A stretch of DNA of 64,000 bases from Micropterix aruncella. Its lineage: Eukaryota > Arthropoda > Insecta > Lepidoptera > Micropterigidae. The notes beneath the pieces are model-generated. The model ran no database searches. It was not told the DNA's origin and saw only the letters and a list, made by a program, of their open reading frames with translations. The stretch covers positions 23,488,256 to 23,552,255 of the forward strand of contig OX155965.1 of assembly GCA_944548615.1 (NCBI GenBank). Reading direction: 5' to 3'. Below, one piece after another: positions 1 to 10,856 of the stretch; within the stretch, counting starts at the first letter, position 1, and each line of letters starts with the position of its first letter. The position numbers and the translations under genes are program-made.

Positions 1-184
1 ACTTGGATAGGCCATCTGCGATCCTTCGATTTTGTGCTATATTTCCTCTCCATTCGATCGGTTATGTTTTCGGTAGTCAGCAGGGAGATATTTTGGCTCC
101 AGGATGCTGCTACTAGGCTGCTAGGAATCTAGGAGGTAGCCTGATAGGAGCCGGGAATCTCCTTGGTGACTCCCGATAACTCGA

Positions 185-199
185 CCCCCCCCCCCCCCC
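185..199. repeat. poly-C run (15 C)
   Basis: An uninterrupted run of 15 cytosines. Homopolymer length at such sites is often unreliable in assemblies. Confidence 0.9.
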
Positions 200-968
200 G
201 TAGTAGCCCGAATTTGACCGATTACATTTATATCGCATTTTGTATAAAGGAACCGACTCTAGTCGGTAAGTTGGTTTGATCCACCGCCATCGGTTACAAA
301 TGCAATGAAACCCAAATGTATTGTATATTGAGCAAACCGGCAGTTTAACTCATACTTTTACTTTTACTCAGATATCTTAGATAGAAGTCGGCCTTCAATA
401 TTTCTCAGGGTCAAATTACTGGTCGTGGTAAACAAGAGCTAGACGTGTTTATCAGATTTAACAAATTAAAAAAATATATGATGTAAAATTAATTGTAAAT
501 ATTTATTACCATGACGTCTGATGTGAAAAATCGATAATATTTTATGCGTTTTTTTTATTCAAAAGTTTTTAACTAGTCGTTTAATCGCTCATGGAACGAA
601 CGATCGCCCATGGAACTTTTAATAACTACCATGTTTTTGATCATTTTACGTATTCTTTATTTTTCAATTAAATTATTTATTTGTGATTTTGTTTTTTTTA
701 CCTTTTATATTAATTAATATATACTGTGTTTATAGAATGTCCACCAAAGCACAAGCGTTTCTTAGTTAAGCGACATCAGAAATTAACATCATCTTATAAG
801 AGTTTAATTTTCTGCTGTGGATCAAGGAATTGAGTATGATATTTATTTGATGTTTTAATTGCATTTTCGTGTATTTCTTTGTAAATAAAAAATTAATTAA
901 ATAAATAAATAAAAATACCATATCGCACCTCAGATCAAAAACGGTTATAAATTGAAAAAAAAAACAAT

Positions 969-1140
969 TATGGTGTTTCTTTATAAAAATTATCGCCATT
1001 TCTTATTTTACACTCCTAAACAGAGACTGAAAGAAACTGTTATTTCACTAGTACCATTGACGGATTAGTAAACTAACAGTTTTAAGTTTTTTGGGAGTGT
1101 AAAATGAGAAATGGCGATAATTTTAATAAAGAAACACATA
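969..1140. repeat. inverted repeat, ~50-bp arms
   Basis: The left arm (969-1019) and the reverse complement of the right arm (1091-1140) share TTTCTTTAT, AAAATTATCGCCATTTCT and ATTTTACACTCC with only a few differences. They are separated by a spacer of about 70 bp. This fits a small foldback or MITE-type element. No coding potential or target duplication was established. Confidence 0.7.
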
Positions 1141-1641
1141 ACTGGAAATTTACAAGTTATTAGATCAGTTTTACGAATCAATGGTATAATTATGCATTTA
1201 ATATATAATACAATATTTATAAAGTGTGAGAATAGCAATTTCCAGCCATTCATATCACATCTAATACTGTGTTGTGACCTGGCCGGAAACCAGATTGAAG
1301 CGGATACAGCGAGTTAATCCAAGTCATGTCTATCCGTTTATTGCGTCAGCTGATAGTTTTCAGCGTTGTAAACCGTAACCACTCATGTCTAAGTTCAAAA
1401 GGAAATTGCATTTCCGTCGTGTCTCTGGCTTCGTAAGCTAACGATCATTGAAAATGTTCCCCTCATACTCGTATGACGCGACGTATGACGAGTATGTGTA
1501 TGTTGACAATACAATGCTTCTCGCATACGGCCCTCTTTCGCCAGCCACGAGTGGGCTTAGCGGGAGTCAACTCTTGAGCCGCCTACTTTTCTCGTGTGAA
1601 AAAAGGTCGGGATGTGTAATTCATTTTTATGTTTGTTATAA

Positions 1642-2490
1642 CGTAGCGAAGGATTTATTGCAGCTTGGGCCATAAAATCCACTGTGTTTCCGGGTCGGCC
1701 CAACTCACGATTCAGCTTCTATTCAGTAGCCTCCTCGTGAGGGAAGACTACCCCGGGGGCGATTCTCGCGTATCAGGCCTCGCGGCTGGTAGATCGGCAT
1801 CCTCTGAAGGAACGCCTCCCGGCGCTACTGGACGGTTTGCGCACCTAGAGTTGTCAACTACAACGGGCGAACCAGTTACCTTCGAGTAGTCGTTCTCTCC
1901 CCCGTGAAGTGAACGCAGAAGACTTGGACAAAACAGTCCACCGTCAAGATCCGCCACATGCCCGTAATAGGCCAACGCCTTAATCACGAGATAACTAGGT
2001 GTGTTACCCAGCGGGCTTACACTCACGCCCTTACTTTCGATTGCAACCAGATTACTCCAGTCTCTCGATTGGTTACGAGTCGAGGTCGCTTGCGCGGTCC
2101 TCTCCCTTACGAAGCGGTGAAACGGTGTATACCGAATCTATCGCGGACCACGGCATCCTTTGCCCGGCTGTTCACCCAGGATCGGGTAGCCGATAGTCGT
2201 TTCAAGAGCAGTCGCCGTAAGGTCCGCAACCACCCCCGCTCTATAGGAAATAGTACTGCTTCCAGACTCCAGTCAGAGTGCGCAATCGATTGGCTTATGC
2301 CGCACGGTGCGCAGACCGTCCAGGAGCGCCAGAAGGTTGATTCCCAGGGGAACCTAACCATAAGGCCAGAGTCCTACCCAGGCTCGCACTTCATGCGTGG
2401 ACGCCGTCGGATAGGTATTGACCCGTGAGTGTGACCAACCCTGAACAGAATGGGTCTTCGTGGCCAACTCACCTAGGGCCCATTAACCTC
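1642..2490 (+). repeat. GC-A repeat unit (plus) with GC-B end
   Basis: This is one of about ten copies of a moderately GC-rich dispersed repeat in the window. The first ~200 bp (to ~1845) match the terminal part of the GC-B variant in reverse orientation. From ~1846 the GC-A unit runs in plus orientation and ends with GGGCCCATTAAC near 2490. The same ordered blocks recur at 7.6-8.1, 21.3-22.5, 32.6-33.0 and 38.9-39.8 kb. The copy contains an open frame of 156 codons (1958-2428), but other copies shift frame relative to it by single-base indels, so coding is doubtful. It abuts a restriction-like-endonuclease LINE tail. Its class is unknown to me. Confidence 0.75.
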
Positions 2491-3140
2491 TTGCACAGAT
2501 AGACATATTCTAGCTGACTGCAAGGTGGCCTTAGATCAAGGACAGTACACTCACCGCCACAACAAAGTGCTTACTGTTATTCGCGAGGAAATTAGCATCT
2601 CAGTGGCTCGTGCCAACAAAGGTCTGACAGTACTCTCCAAACCCCCTAATACAGTTTGTGTGGGACGGCCCTAAAGGCAAAAACATTCTACTACAAAACC
2701 TTTCTTAATAATCGAGAAAGCTTCAGATTGGATTCTGGAGGTGGTCCATTCGATCTATAAGCAGTATAAATTCCCCGAAAGTCTCGGATGCACAGATCTC
2801 CGTCCAGATATAGCTATTTACTTTCTATCTCGAAAGATAGCCCTTGTTGTAAAATTAACGGTTCCATGTGTATCGAATATCTCAAAAGATCACGAGTACA
2901 TATCAAATAAATACCATGATCTCGCAAATGCCGTCACCCGGAAAGGCTTCAGTGTTCAGCTTCACGCGGTGGAAGTTGACGCTCGTGGCCTACCAGCCAA
3001 ATCACCTCTTTAAATATCTGTTTCACCTCTACAAAGATCATGTTCTCTCCAGGAAAATAAACAACACCTTCCTAGAAAAAAATATCTAAAACCGCGATTT
3101 CCGCATCTCAAATTCAATGGCTTCGAAGGGGGAAGTGAAT
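2491..3140 (+). pseudogene. restriction-like-endonuclease LINE, C-terminal remnant
   Basis: Translated fragments match the C-terminal end of non-LTR retrotransposons that carry a restriction-like endonuclease (R2/R4/NeSL-type superclade). First comes a zinc-knuckle-like segment with RHILADCKVALDQG (2500-2545). Then, after interruptions, comes the PD-(D/E)XK-like core LRPDIAIY (from about 2798), a segment reading LVVKLTVPC and the tail VEVDARGLPAKS (about 2960-3010). In relatives I know, the LTVP motif is preceded by E, so the K here removes the expected acidic residue. A stop near 2670 and a frameshift near 3010 break the frame. The 3' tail continues in another frame to about 3133. A hAT-type element inserts just downstream. 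Superclade placement is fairly secure; the clade is not. Confidence 0.7.
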
Positions 3141-3187
3141 GCGTGGTAAGGTGACGCTCACATGTAGCAAGACAGCTGTCCTAAACC

Positions 3188-3717
3188 CAGTGGCGTATCT
3201 AGGGTAATTTGCGCCCGGGGACAAGACAAATGAGTCTGGAGACTCACTGGGGCCGGAGTCCCCAATAAAATAGTTTTTTTCAGTTTATATTATGGAACGC
3301 CGATTTGGTAAAACTAAAGTCCTATTATCCCATTGCAATTATTTTTTTTCTGAATACAATTAAATTGTAATGGGATAATAGGACTTTAGTTTTTACCAAA
3401 TCGGCGTTCCATAATATATGGTTCATAAATTCTTGTACACAATTCGGAAGAGCAGACGCGTCGGAGCCATGATTTAGCGGTCACGTGACTATTGCGTCGC
3501 GTATATACAGATTACAGACCAGGGTTGTAATGTCACAAATTTTTTGAACATTCAAGATTTTTAATTTTTCGTTCAACATCTCACGTTTTAAAATACGTTT
3601 ATTTTTATAAAATTAAAATACAAAAGTTAGTTTAAATCGATCCTCATTTTGGCGCCCCCTAAGCTGTGGCGCCCAGGGACATATGTACCCCCCTGCCTCC
3701 CCCTAGCTACGCCTCTG
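3188..3717. mobile_element. non-autonomous hAT-type element, 530 bp
   Basis: The ends are imperfect inverted repeats starting CAGTGGCGTATCTAGGG on the left and CAGAGGCGTAGCTAGGGGG on the right (reverse complement). The element is flanked by an exact 8-bp direct repeat CCTAAACC at 3180-3187 and 3718-3725. This is the target duplication size of hAT transposons. No transposase is encoded. A long hairpin (3286-3418) sits inside. Confidence 0.9.
3286..3418. repeat. hairpin with ~58-bp arms inside hAT element
   Basis: The sequence from TATATTATGGAACGCC through CCTATTATCCCATT is repeated in reverse complement, ending at 3418. The arms differ by about one indel and a few substitutions and are separated by ~20 bp. 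Transcription through it would give a stable stem. Confidence 0.9.
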
Positions 3718-3725
3718 CCTAAACC

Positions 3726-4189
3726 TACCACAGCCGGTCGTTAATCCGGAGTCCACCGCTCGACCCCCAGAAGGGCCCGACTCCGGTCGGTGAATTCCAT
3801 GGCAGCTCCGTTTGCATTTTATTTTATTTATTGAATTTCGCAAAAAAAAAACAAATAATTTGTAGGATGCTGTATAATTTGTTATGGTAATGTTGTTCAT
3901 GGCAATGTTGTTGACGCCTCACAACTACTAAGCAGTTCTAAAATAGAAGACATATTTATACTCAGAAATGCATCCTTGCTGTTAACACGATAACGAGACA
4001 ATTAAGCTGACTAAACTGTGGTCTAAATTATTAACTAGTCTCGCAATAATTCTACTCTGTGCTGGTCCCTAATGTAGCCAGGGTTGTCTAACAGGTGACC
4101 ATATTTGTTATTTATTTCACATAAATATAAAACATGAAATTTCCTTCTACATGTGATCAAGTCTAGAGAGTTAAACAAATACTATTCTT
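3726..4189. other. intergenic, no feature seen
   Basis: AT-rich DNA flanking the hAT-type element. No coding similarity was recognised. Confidence 0.4.
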
Positions 4190-4199
4190 TTTTGCTGAG

Positions 4200-4365
4200 T
4201 CTGAAAGACACGTGGCTACACAGAGAACCCAATATGCAATTATTAAAAACTGCAGGATAAAGACCACCTCTGTCCTGCCCGCAGATGTCAGCCCCCATCA
4301 CACACCAGGACTTACAAGAGGCCGCATATTTTTGAAGAGATTTATCTGGCCCGGACATGCTAACA
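4200..4365 (+). pseudogene. LINE zinc-knuckle tail fragment
   Basis: A frame reading LSCPQMSAPITHQDLQEAAYF (broken by stops) resembles the C-x-H-x-C tail that ends R1/I-like LINE ORFs. A related fragment at about 34160-34286 keeps the fuller pattern NCDALQDEDHLLSCP. Heavily decayed. Confidence 0.5.
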
Positions 4366-4534
4366 AACAAACAAACGTACCCACACCAGCGGGTATGGCA
4401 TAAGAGTACCTATTTTTCGATGGAGACTAGGAATAGATGCTTACACAAAATATGCGTAGGAGTCGCCATTAGTTGACCGCTTCCTGAGTATACTGACTGA
4501 AGTTTCAGCTAAGAATCAGTGAGCCTTTGGAAAC

Positions 4535-4680
4535 ATGAAATGAAATGAAATGAAATGAAAATCTCTTTATTGCACAATAAAATAAGGTACAATGGCGGAC
4601 TTATTGCTACACTACAGCAATATCTTCCAGTCAACCAACATGCTGGTGTGAAAAGAAGAGTAGGCAACAAATTATAGCCT
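4535..4680 (-). mobile_element. LINE 3'-end fragment with (TGAAA)n tail
   Basis: Tandem ATGAA/TGAAA repeats at 4535-4560 are followed by ATCTCTTTATTGCAC. In minus orientation this reads as a LINE 3' UTR ending in a short tandem-repeat tail. No coding part is visible. Confidence 0.45.
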
Positions 4681-5044
4681 AAAATTAAATTTGAAATTAT
4701 AGCATATAATATACATTGTGTGTGTATCTAAAGTAAAATGTAAATATATAAATAAATTTTTGAGTTTGACATATTATATGTATGTATATGTATATACATA
4801 CATATTTTGATATATTAACAAATAAATAAATAAATAAATAAGTAAATAAATAAATAATAAAACATCGGATCGTTGAAGCAACAACAGCTGATCTAGGTAT
4901 AATTTGCAAGATATGCAGGACTGTGAATGATAGTGGACTCGCATTAGAAATATTGCATAAGTTAGTAAAAGGAGATACGGACTGGCTTAAAACAATATCT
5001 AACGAGAACATCTCATACTATAACGCTCTTTATAACCGACTTCA

Positions 5045-5530
5045 ATACAGGACGAGATTATCAATTCGGTTGTTTTTTTTAATGTTTGTTACCTCAGAAC
5101 TTCGTAATTTATTAACTGATTTAGAAAATTCCCTTTTTATCTGAAAGAATTTACTTCTAGATTGGTACCATTTTTATCAAAATCCTGTTCTGATGATGGG
5201 ATCCATAAAGAATTGAGGGAACTTCTCAAATATTATCATATGAAATTGAAAATTTACATGTTGTTTCAGTCCCGATGACAATGCATTTTTTATGGTAAGC
5301 ATGACCTGAATGTACACCCAGAGTTGGCTCCCGACGAGGGGACTCCTCAACGGTCAACAGCAGACACGAAATTTTGTACACGCATTCAGTTATAATAGCC
5401 CGTTTTAAATTTCATCATAACTTGGCTGCTGCGCCCAGGATTGGCTCCTGACAAAAAGACTCCTCAACGGCATACAGCACAGACGCGAAATTTTGTATAT
5501 GTATTCAATTACGACAGCCCGTTTTAAGTT
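5045..5530 (+). repeat. dispersed repeat with 119-bp monomers, copy 1
   Basis: This copy starts near TTATCAATTCGGTTG and contains the block GATGATGGGATCCATAAAG. It ends with two ~119-bp monomers marked by GTTGGCTCC…ACTCCTCAACGG…ATAGCCCGTT. The same architecture occurs at 12.6, 20.1 and 54.5 kb. The SINE at 5531 begins directly after the last monomer. The family is non-coding and not named here. Confidence 0.8.
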
Positions 5531-5680
5531 TCACCCAGTGGCTAGGTCGCCTGATCTTACATTGTAAGGTCCCGGGTTCGATTCCCGGCTCCATTTTCCG
5601 TTGGGATCAAATTAACGGAATCGCATTTTCAATTCTGTCGATCGAATGCAATAACAAGACACACACTTACAGACATCTTA

Positions 5681-7131
5681 GTCATAGTCATAGTCATAGT
5701 CATATTTTATTAATTCCAAAAAGTACATACTGTGGAATACGTCATTTTACATTTTCTAGAGGTTATTACAACTTCATTACGTGTACATATACTTTTTATA
5801 TGTAAAAGCAAGACACCATCGGATCAATTATAAAAATTCAATCTTACACTCAAATAACAAAAAAAAAAAAAAAATGTAAACAACATTTTTAAATAATCTA
5901 TCAATAAGTTTTAAAAATAGTCAATCAAGAAATTTTAAAATAATCAGTTAATAAACAACAAGTTTTACAATAAAATCAAAACTACGGTGACAAAATACAG
6001 AACAAATTTGATAAAAGCTAATTTATTTTTTAAAAACTAAAACGGCCTTGTCAAATTCATCCAAATTATAGAGAGCATGCATGGCTAAGTTTCTTTTTAT
6101 GCATTTCTTAAATGCAACCTCTTGAAGTATTTTAATTTCTGCTGGCAATGAGTTGAAAAATTTAAACCCCAAATATAAATATGATCTCTGGTATAAAGAA
6201 AGCCGCACTTTGGGGATTACTACATTATTTTTATTGCGAGTGTTATGTTCATGCAGACTCGAATGCTTTCAATTTTTTCAAATTTGCTTTCGCATAAATT
6301 ATGCACTGATATATAAATTCAGATTGAAATGTTAGTATTTTTTTATTTTTAAAGATCGGAGCACAGTGGTCGTCTCTTTTTAACCCAAATATCGTCCTGA
6401 GAGCTTGCTTTTGCAGTATAAAAATACGATGGCTATCTGGTGCATTACCCCATGTTAGGATACCATAAGCCATCTTCGAATGAAAGCACGCATAGTATGT
6501 GCTCATTGCGGCTTGTTCACCGGCTAGAAATTTGATTTTTCGTATGGCATAAATAGCAGAACACAGTTCCTTCGATAGCCTCTCGATATGTGGACTCCAG
6601 TTTAATTTCTGGTCTATTGTGATACCTAGAAATTTGGCCGCGTTAACGACCTGAACTTTATTAGAGTCCATGATGATATTGATATTGTTAACTTTTTATA
6701 AGGCAAAATTCATGGCTACGGTTTTGGTGGGATTTAATAATAATTGGTTCGTTTTAAACCAGTTACTAGCTACAGAGAGACATTTGTTGGCATTATGTCC
6801 TACTTCATCGCTAGTTGTACCTTGGAATACAAAACTAGTGTCATCTGCGTATAGTAATGTATTACAATTTAAGGGCATTGAATCACCCACATCATTTATA
6901 AAAATAATAAATAATAGCGGACCCAGAATAGAACCTTGAGGTACTCCACATGTTATAGGTTTTGGGAGTAATTTAATTTTCTTTATCTCCACAATTTGAG
7001 ACCTATCTTTAAGATATGACTTTATTAAATCGAGAGTTCTGCCTCTAAATCCGTACAGCTCAAGTTTATGTAGAAGGATATCATGATTGACAGAATCGAA
7101 AGCCTTGGACAAATCACAGAATACCGCGACA
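5681..7131 (-). mobile_element. jockey/CR1-like LINE, 5'-truncated, inserted in SINE
   Basis: The insertion is bounded by ATCTTA at 5675-5680 and again at 7132-7137, a short target duplication inside the SINE. On the minus strand the element begins within RT motif A (FCDLSKAFDSVNHD) and has motif B GVPQGSILGPLLF and motif C YADD. The tail includes a HEHNTRN segment and GFKFFNSLP. The 3' end carries tandem TCATAG units at 5681-5705. The endonuclease and the first part of RT are missing. Confidence 0.9.
6023..7131 (-). pseudogene. reverse transcriptase fragment of the LINE
   Basis: The coding remnant runs from RT motif A to the C-terminus. It is broken by one in-frame TAA near 6688-6694, between the motif-C block and the segment starting MDSNKVQVVN, and by a single-base frameshift near 6255. 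The rest reads smoothly, so the insertion is comparatively young. It carries the catalytic YADD pair but cannot make a complete RT. Confidence 0.85.
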
Positions 7132-7258
7132 ATCTTACACGCACACATACATATAACACGTCACAGTAGGGTTGTTGTAAGATATTGTCATATGAAAATA
7201 AACCCGCCCATTGTGACATTTCACAATAAAGAGTATAAACAAAGAAATAAACAAACAT

Positions 7259-7620
7259 TACTCAATTATACGTTACGCCATGCTCGTGAAATGCACCATT
7301 TTGTTGAAGTTCCATTACTAGATTATTGTATGGGTAATACGAAAATAACTGCATAGTATGAGGCCACCAGTGACCCAAGTGACATTTTGGTGATTTTGAG
7401 TTTAATGCAAAAATCCATATTAAAAAATCATTATTTACACTTTCCAGAGTCGCCCAAAATTGATATCTTCAAGAAATCATCAGAATAAAAACTATGTGCC
7501 ATACTACTTTTTTGCTATCTTCACTTTAACTATTTTGGCCCATATCCACAAAAATGATTTTTGCATTTGGGCCACTCTGGTTCTGGTGGCCGCATAAAGC
7601 TTTAACATGATTGTTGTAAC
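7259..7620. other. intergenic, no feature seen
   Basis: AT-rich sequence between the SINE tail and a GC-A copy. Nothing recognisable. Confidence 0.4.
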
Positions 7621-7624
7621 TGGC

Positions 7625-8070
7625 TATAACCTTTCGCATGTAAGAAGCAGTACTGTTTCCTATAGAGCGGGGGTGGTCGCGGACCTTACGGCGACTGCTC
7701 TTGAAACGACCATCGGCTACCCGATCCTGGGTGAACAGCCGGTCAAAAGATGCCGTGGTCCGTGATAGATTCGTTTCACACCGTTTCACCGCTTCGTAAG
7801 GGAGAGGACCGCGCAAGCGACCTCGAACTCGGAGTAATCTGGTTGTAATTGGAAGTAAGGGCGTGAGTGTAAGCCCGCTAGGTAACACTCCTGGCTATCT
7901 CGCGGTTAAGGCGTTGGCCTCTTACAGGCATGTGTCATAGCTTGACGGTGGACTGTTTTTGTCCAAGTCTTCTGCGCTCACTTCAGAGAGACAGAACGAC
8001 TAATCGTTAAAACTTCCTGAGGTGACGTGCTCGCCCGCTGTAGTTGACAACTCTAGTTGCACCTTAATGA
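7625..8070 (-). repeat. GC-A repeat unit, partial, minus
   Basis: The reverse complement follows the 1846-2280 copy block by block: AGTTGTCAACTACAGCGGGC, CCAACGCCTTAACCGCGAG, CTCTCCCTTACGAAGCGGTG and GGGTAGCCGATGGTCG. It ends at about 7640, short of the unit's distal part. Confidence 0.8.
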
Positions 8071-8137
8071 ATGTGCCGTGTAGTTACCGTGCCCGTGAAT
8101 GGTAACTACATCGTTATGTGTCATGTTGATACGGACC

Positions 8138-9022
8138 CAGGGCCGGATCTAGGGGGGGGCAGGAGGGGGCACTTGCCCCGGGCGGCAAAAACTGGGGGCG
8201 GCCATCGTACGTCGAACATCGCGTGTAACAAACTCAGTACAATAGAAAAAACCTGTGAGACACCCTCTCCTCACACGCGATGTACGCTTTGGAAATAGTG
8301 TCCACTTAGTTTGCCAATGTATGCACAATGCGAGCGCGCGAATTGCGCGCTCGCATTGGATCGAACTTTAATGGAAATAAATCACAGACTTGAAAGCGCG
8401 AGGAAACTGAATTCATATATTGCATTTTTGACTGGCGATTCAATAATGCAAATGAGCATTAATGATTTAAACAAATATGGACTCGATTTGGCTCTTAAAA
8501 TAGGGCATGGACTTGAATTCAGCGGAACTTATTTCCGAACTTGAAGTATTTAAAGAACACGGACCACTCTTACATAAACATATTTCTGGATTGCAACCGT
8601 TTTATTTATTAAAACTCATATGTAAAAATGATTTACAGGATGCATTTCTTAACTTGAGCATAGCTCTTAGAATATATGAAACCCTACCCTACCTACAACT
8701 TCTGCTTCATGTGAAAGAAGCTTCAGCAAAATGAAGCTCATTAAATACTATGTACGTTCCACAATGTCCCAAGAGCGCTTGTCGGGATTGGTAATATTAT
8801 CAATTGAGAGCGAAATGGCCAAAAATCTGAATTATGATATGTTAATTAACGATTTCGCTGAAATAAAGTCGAGGAAAATAAACCTTTAGAAACAATTATA
8901 ATTTTACTACTATAATAAATAATTTTCTAAAAGTCAGTGGATTTTATTTCTTCAAAAATTTTCCTAGAGGGCGGCAAATTCGCACTCTGCACACCCTCTT
9001 TAATAATGTAGATCCGGTCCTG
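8138..9022 (+). mobile_element. hAT element, 885 bp, with 8-bp TSD
   Basis: The left end CAGGGCCGGATCTAG pairs with the right end CAGGACCGGATCTAC (reverse complement). The exact 8-bp duplication TACGGACC flanks the element at 8130-8137 and 9023-9030. The interior holds the C-terminal portion of a hAT transposase only, so the element is an internally deleted copy. Confidence 0.92.
8311..8889 (+). pseudogene. hAT transposase C-terminal remnant
   Basis: Successive frames encode a helical block (8311-8544), then NLSIALRIYETLP (about 8645-8690), and after a frameshift MKLIKYYVRSTMSQERLSG with ILSIESEMAKNLNYD (from 8730), ending KSRKINL before a stop near 8889. The last part is the hAT-family C-terminal dimerisation domain. 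The N-terminal zinc finger and catalytic core are absent. Frameshifts near 8500 and 8725 disable it. Confidence 0.85.
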
Positions 9023-9164
9023 TACGGACCACAGTACATGTTAAATACGTAAAGCTTTTTGAAACATTTTTCTATTACCTATTATATTTTACTTAGCGTA
9101 GAAATGATCTTAATCGTCTCTAGTAGGCTCAAAATAGATATTTCCGTGTTCATCTCGAAATGAA

Positions 9165-9310
9165 AAAGTGCGTTCACAACACTTTCCCTTCTATTTGGTT
9201 GGCGCGCCGGGAAATTAAAAGCATAGAGCAACCTAATAGAAAATGTTACTGGAACGACACGTGACAACCCTAACTGCGGTTGCAGTGGGAAATCGCATTT
9301 CCGCATCTTT
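9165..9310 (-). repeat. dispersed repeat L, fragment
   Basis: The reverse complement contains TTGTGAACGCACTTTTTC preceded by an AGGGAAAGTG-type block. The same lead-in block is seen at 9755, 27390, 54390 and 54975. It is the 5' part of a family whose longer copies lie at 45.3, 47.6 and 60.8 kb. Confidence 0.5.
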
Positions 9311-9754
9311 CATCTCCAAATTAGGTCACTCATTCTGATGTATGTACCGTTGTCGGTCAGATTTACGTTCCAATTGGCAATGGCAACTTATTTTCGCAAC
9401 GACACCAATTGAAACAAGTGGTTGGAATTAATTAGCAGCTACTGGTCCATTAATTAATGACAATTCGGTTTCTTCTAATGCGTTTATTGAGTCTCCAAGC
9501 TGAAACCGTTACAATTAGAAGATCCTTGTTCTCTCCCTTGCTCTAGCTCAATCCGCATTTCATATTCACTAATATTTCTCATATTCTACATATCCGAATT
9601 AAACCAACTATCATATTGGAACAATTTACGCTATAATATCTTTTTTTATATAATTTATCCTGTAATAACTATAATAAATGTAATATTTTTTTAATAATTT
9701 ATCATATAATAACTCATTTATCTTATAATAACGATAATAAAATAAATACAACTG

Positions 9755-9905
9755 TGCGCATTTTTACTTTCCCGGACGACCACTGGATGATAAGGGAAAG
9801 TATTGTGAACGAACTTCTGTGTGCCTCTCTGTCTGTCTGTCTGTATATATTCCTCCACGATAGCGCCCAAACGCTTAATCCGGTTGAGCTGAAATTCGTT
9901 ACGCA
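9755..9905 (+). repeat. dispersed repeat L, fragment
   Basis: Contains AAAGTATTGTGAACGAACTT, then TATTCCTCCACGATAGCGC, then TTGAGCTGAAATTCG. These blocks recur in the same order at 60750-60830. It runs directly into a minus-strand SINE. Confidence 0.65.
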
Positions 9906-10105
9906 AGTATCATTTGTTTGTTTGTTTGTTTATACTCTTTACTGTGAAAATGTCACAATGGGCGGGTTTATTGTCCTATGATAATCTCTTACAACCAACC
10001 CTACTATGACGTGTTATATGTATGTGTTCGTGTAACATGTCTGTAAGTGTGTGTCTTGTTAATGCATTCGATCAACAGAATTGAAAATGGAATTCCGTTA
10101 AGTTG
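9905..10105 (-). mobile_element. tRNA-derived SINE, 3' part
   Basis: The reverse complement matches the body and tail of the 5.5/7.1-kb SINE: an AAACAAAC tail, AATAAACCCGCCCATTGTGA, CACATACATATAACACG and TTAACGGAATTCCATTTTC. The tRNA-like head is missing. Confidence 0.75.
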
Positions 10106-10680
10106 ACCTTGATTTCTTATAGCGCACAATTATTTTTTTTATTATTTAAAACATCTTGGTAGAAAGTTAACAGTGTGATCGTACAGATACAGATATAATT
10201 TGTAACTATTTATATAAGCAATAAGGAAATGAACACAACCCGTACGATCATTCTAGACGAATGTCCAACTAGACCGAACAGCCTGTATCTGGGTATACGA
10301 AATATACTGCCTTTGTTTTTGAGTAGTACTGACGTTTGAGTAGTACATACAAGCATACATACATACATATATAATAACACACACACACATGCATCTCCAT
10401 ACACACATATTTTAAATTATTGTATGAAGCAATTCTATTTCAGTCTTTGCACGACATACTAATTATGACAATATTTTTAAATATATACGTTGATTATATT
10501 TTAACGCTGATTTTTATGTCCATTTTTTTTATATTCGTTATATTTCGTTTTCGTTTGGGTATAAACAAAACAACTTCGATATACACAACTTTTAAGTTTG
10601 GATATATAGAATACGAAAACAGTTAAATAATAACTGGTAATAAGGTTATTTTTTTGATTGGTTAACTGGTTAACCTTAAA
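10106..10680. other. intergenic, no feature seen
   Basis: AT-rich with short CA/TA runs near 10340-10400. No coding similarity recognised. Confidence 0.4.
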
Positions 10681-10856
10681 TTATTATTTATTAGTTTCAA
10701 ATATTATTCAAGAGCATTACAGATTAATCCAATTCGCCCTTGAATATTATAGCTAAAGTGTAAGTCTAAAAATAAATGAATTACATAACTAAATTAATGC
10801 TAACATTAACAAGAAAAAAAAAACATAAAAATATTTAAAACTAAATAAAAGACAGA

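Larger units (their letters stand above)
1..1640. other. AT-rich intergenic DNA, no gene seen
   Basis: No coding exon, splice pattern or recognisable transposon domain was found. The short open frames here show no family similarity that I recognise. The stretch holds a poly-C run at 185-199 and the inverted repeat listed at 969-1140. It ends where the GC-rich repeat family begins. Confidence 0.5.
5531..7258 (+). mobile_element. tRNA-derived SINE, split by a LINE
   Basis: A tRNA-like head at about 5533-5597 contains GGTTCGATTCC, a match to the pol III B box. The body runs to about 5680 and resumes at 7132 after the LINE insertion. It ends in an AAAC-rich tail near 7230-7258. The order of blocks was confirmed against minus-strand copies at 9905-10105 and 18899-19640. 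A functional tRNA is excluded because the cloverleaf is incomplete. Confidence 0.75.

Noticed and set aside
1958..2428. 156-codon ORF as a host gene
   Set aside because: It lies in a GC-A repeat; other copies shift frame inside it by single-base indels.
5533..5600. Possible tRNA gene
   Set aside because: Only the B box and part of the head are present, followed by a SINE body; no complete cloverleaf.
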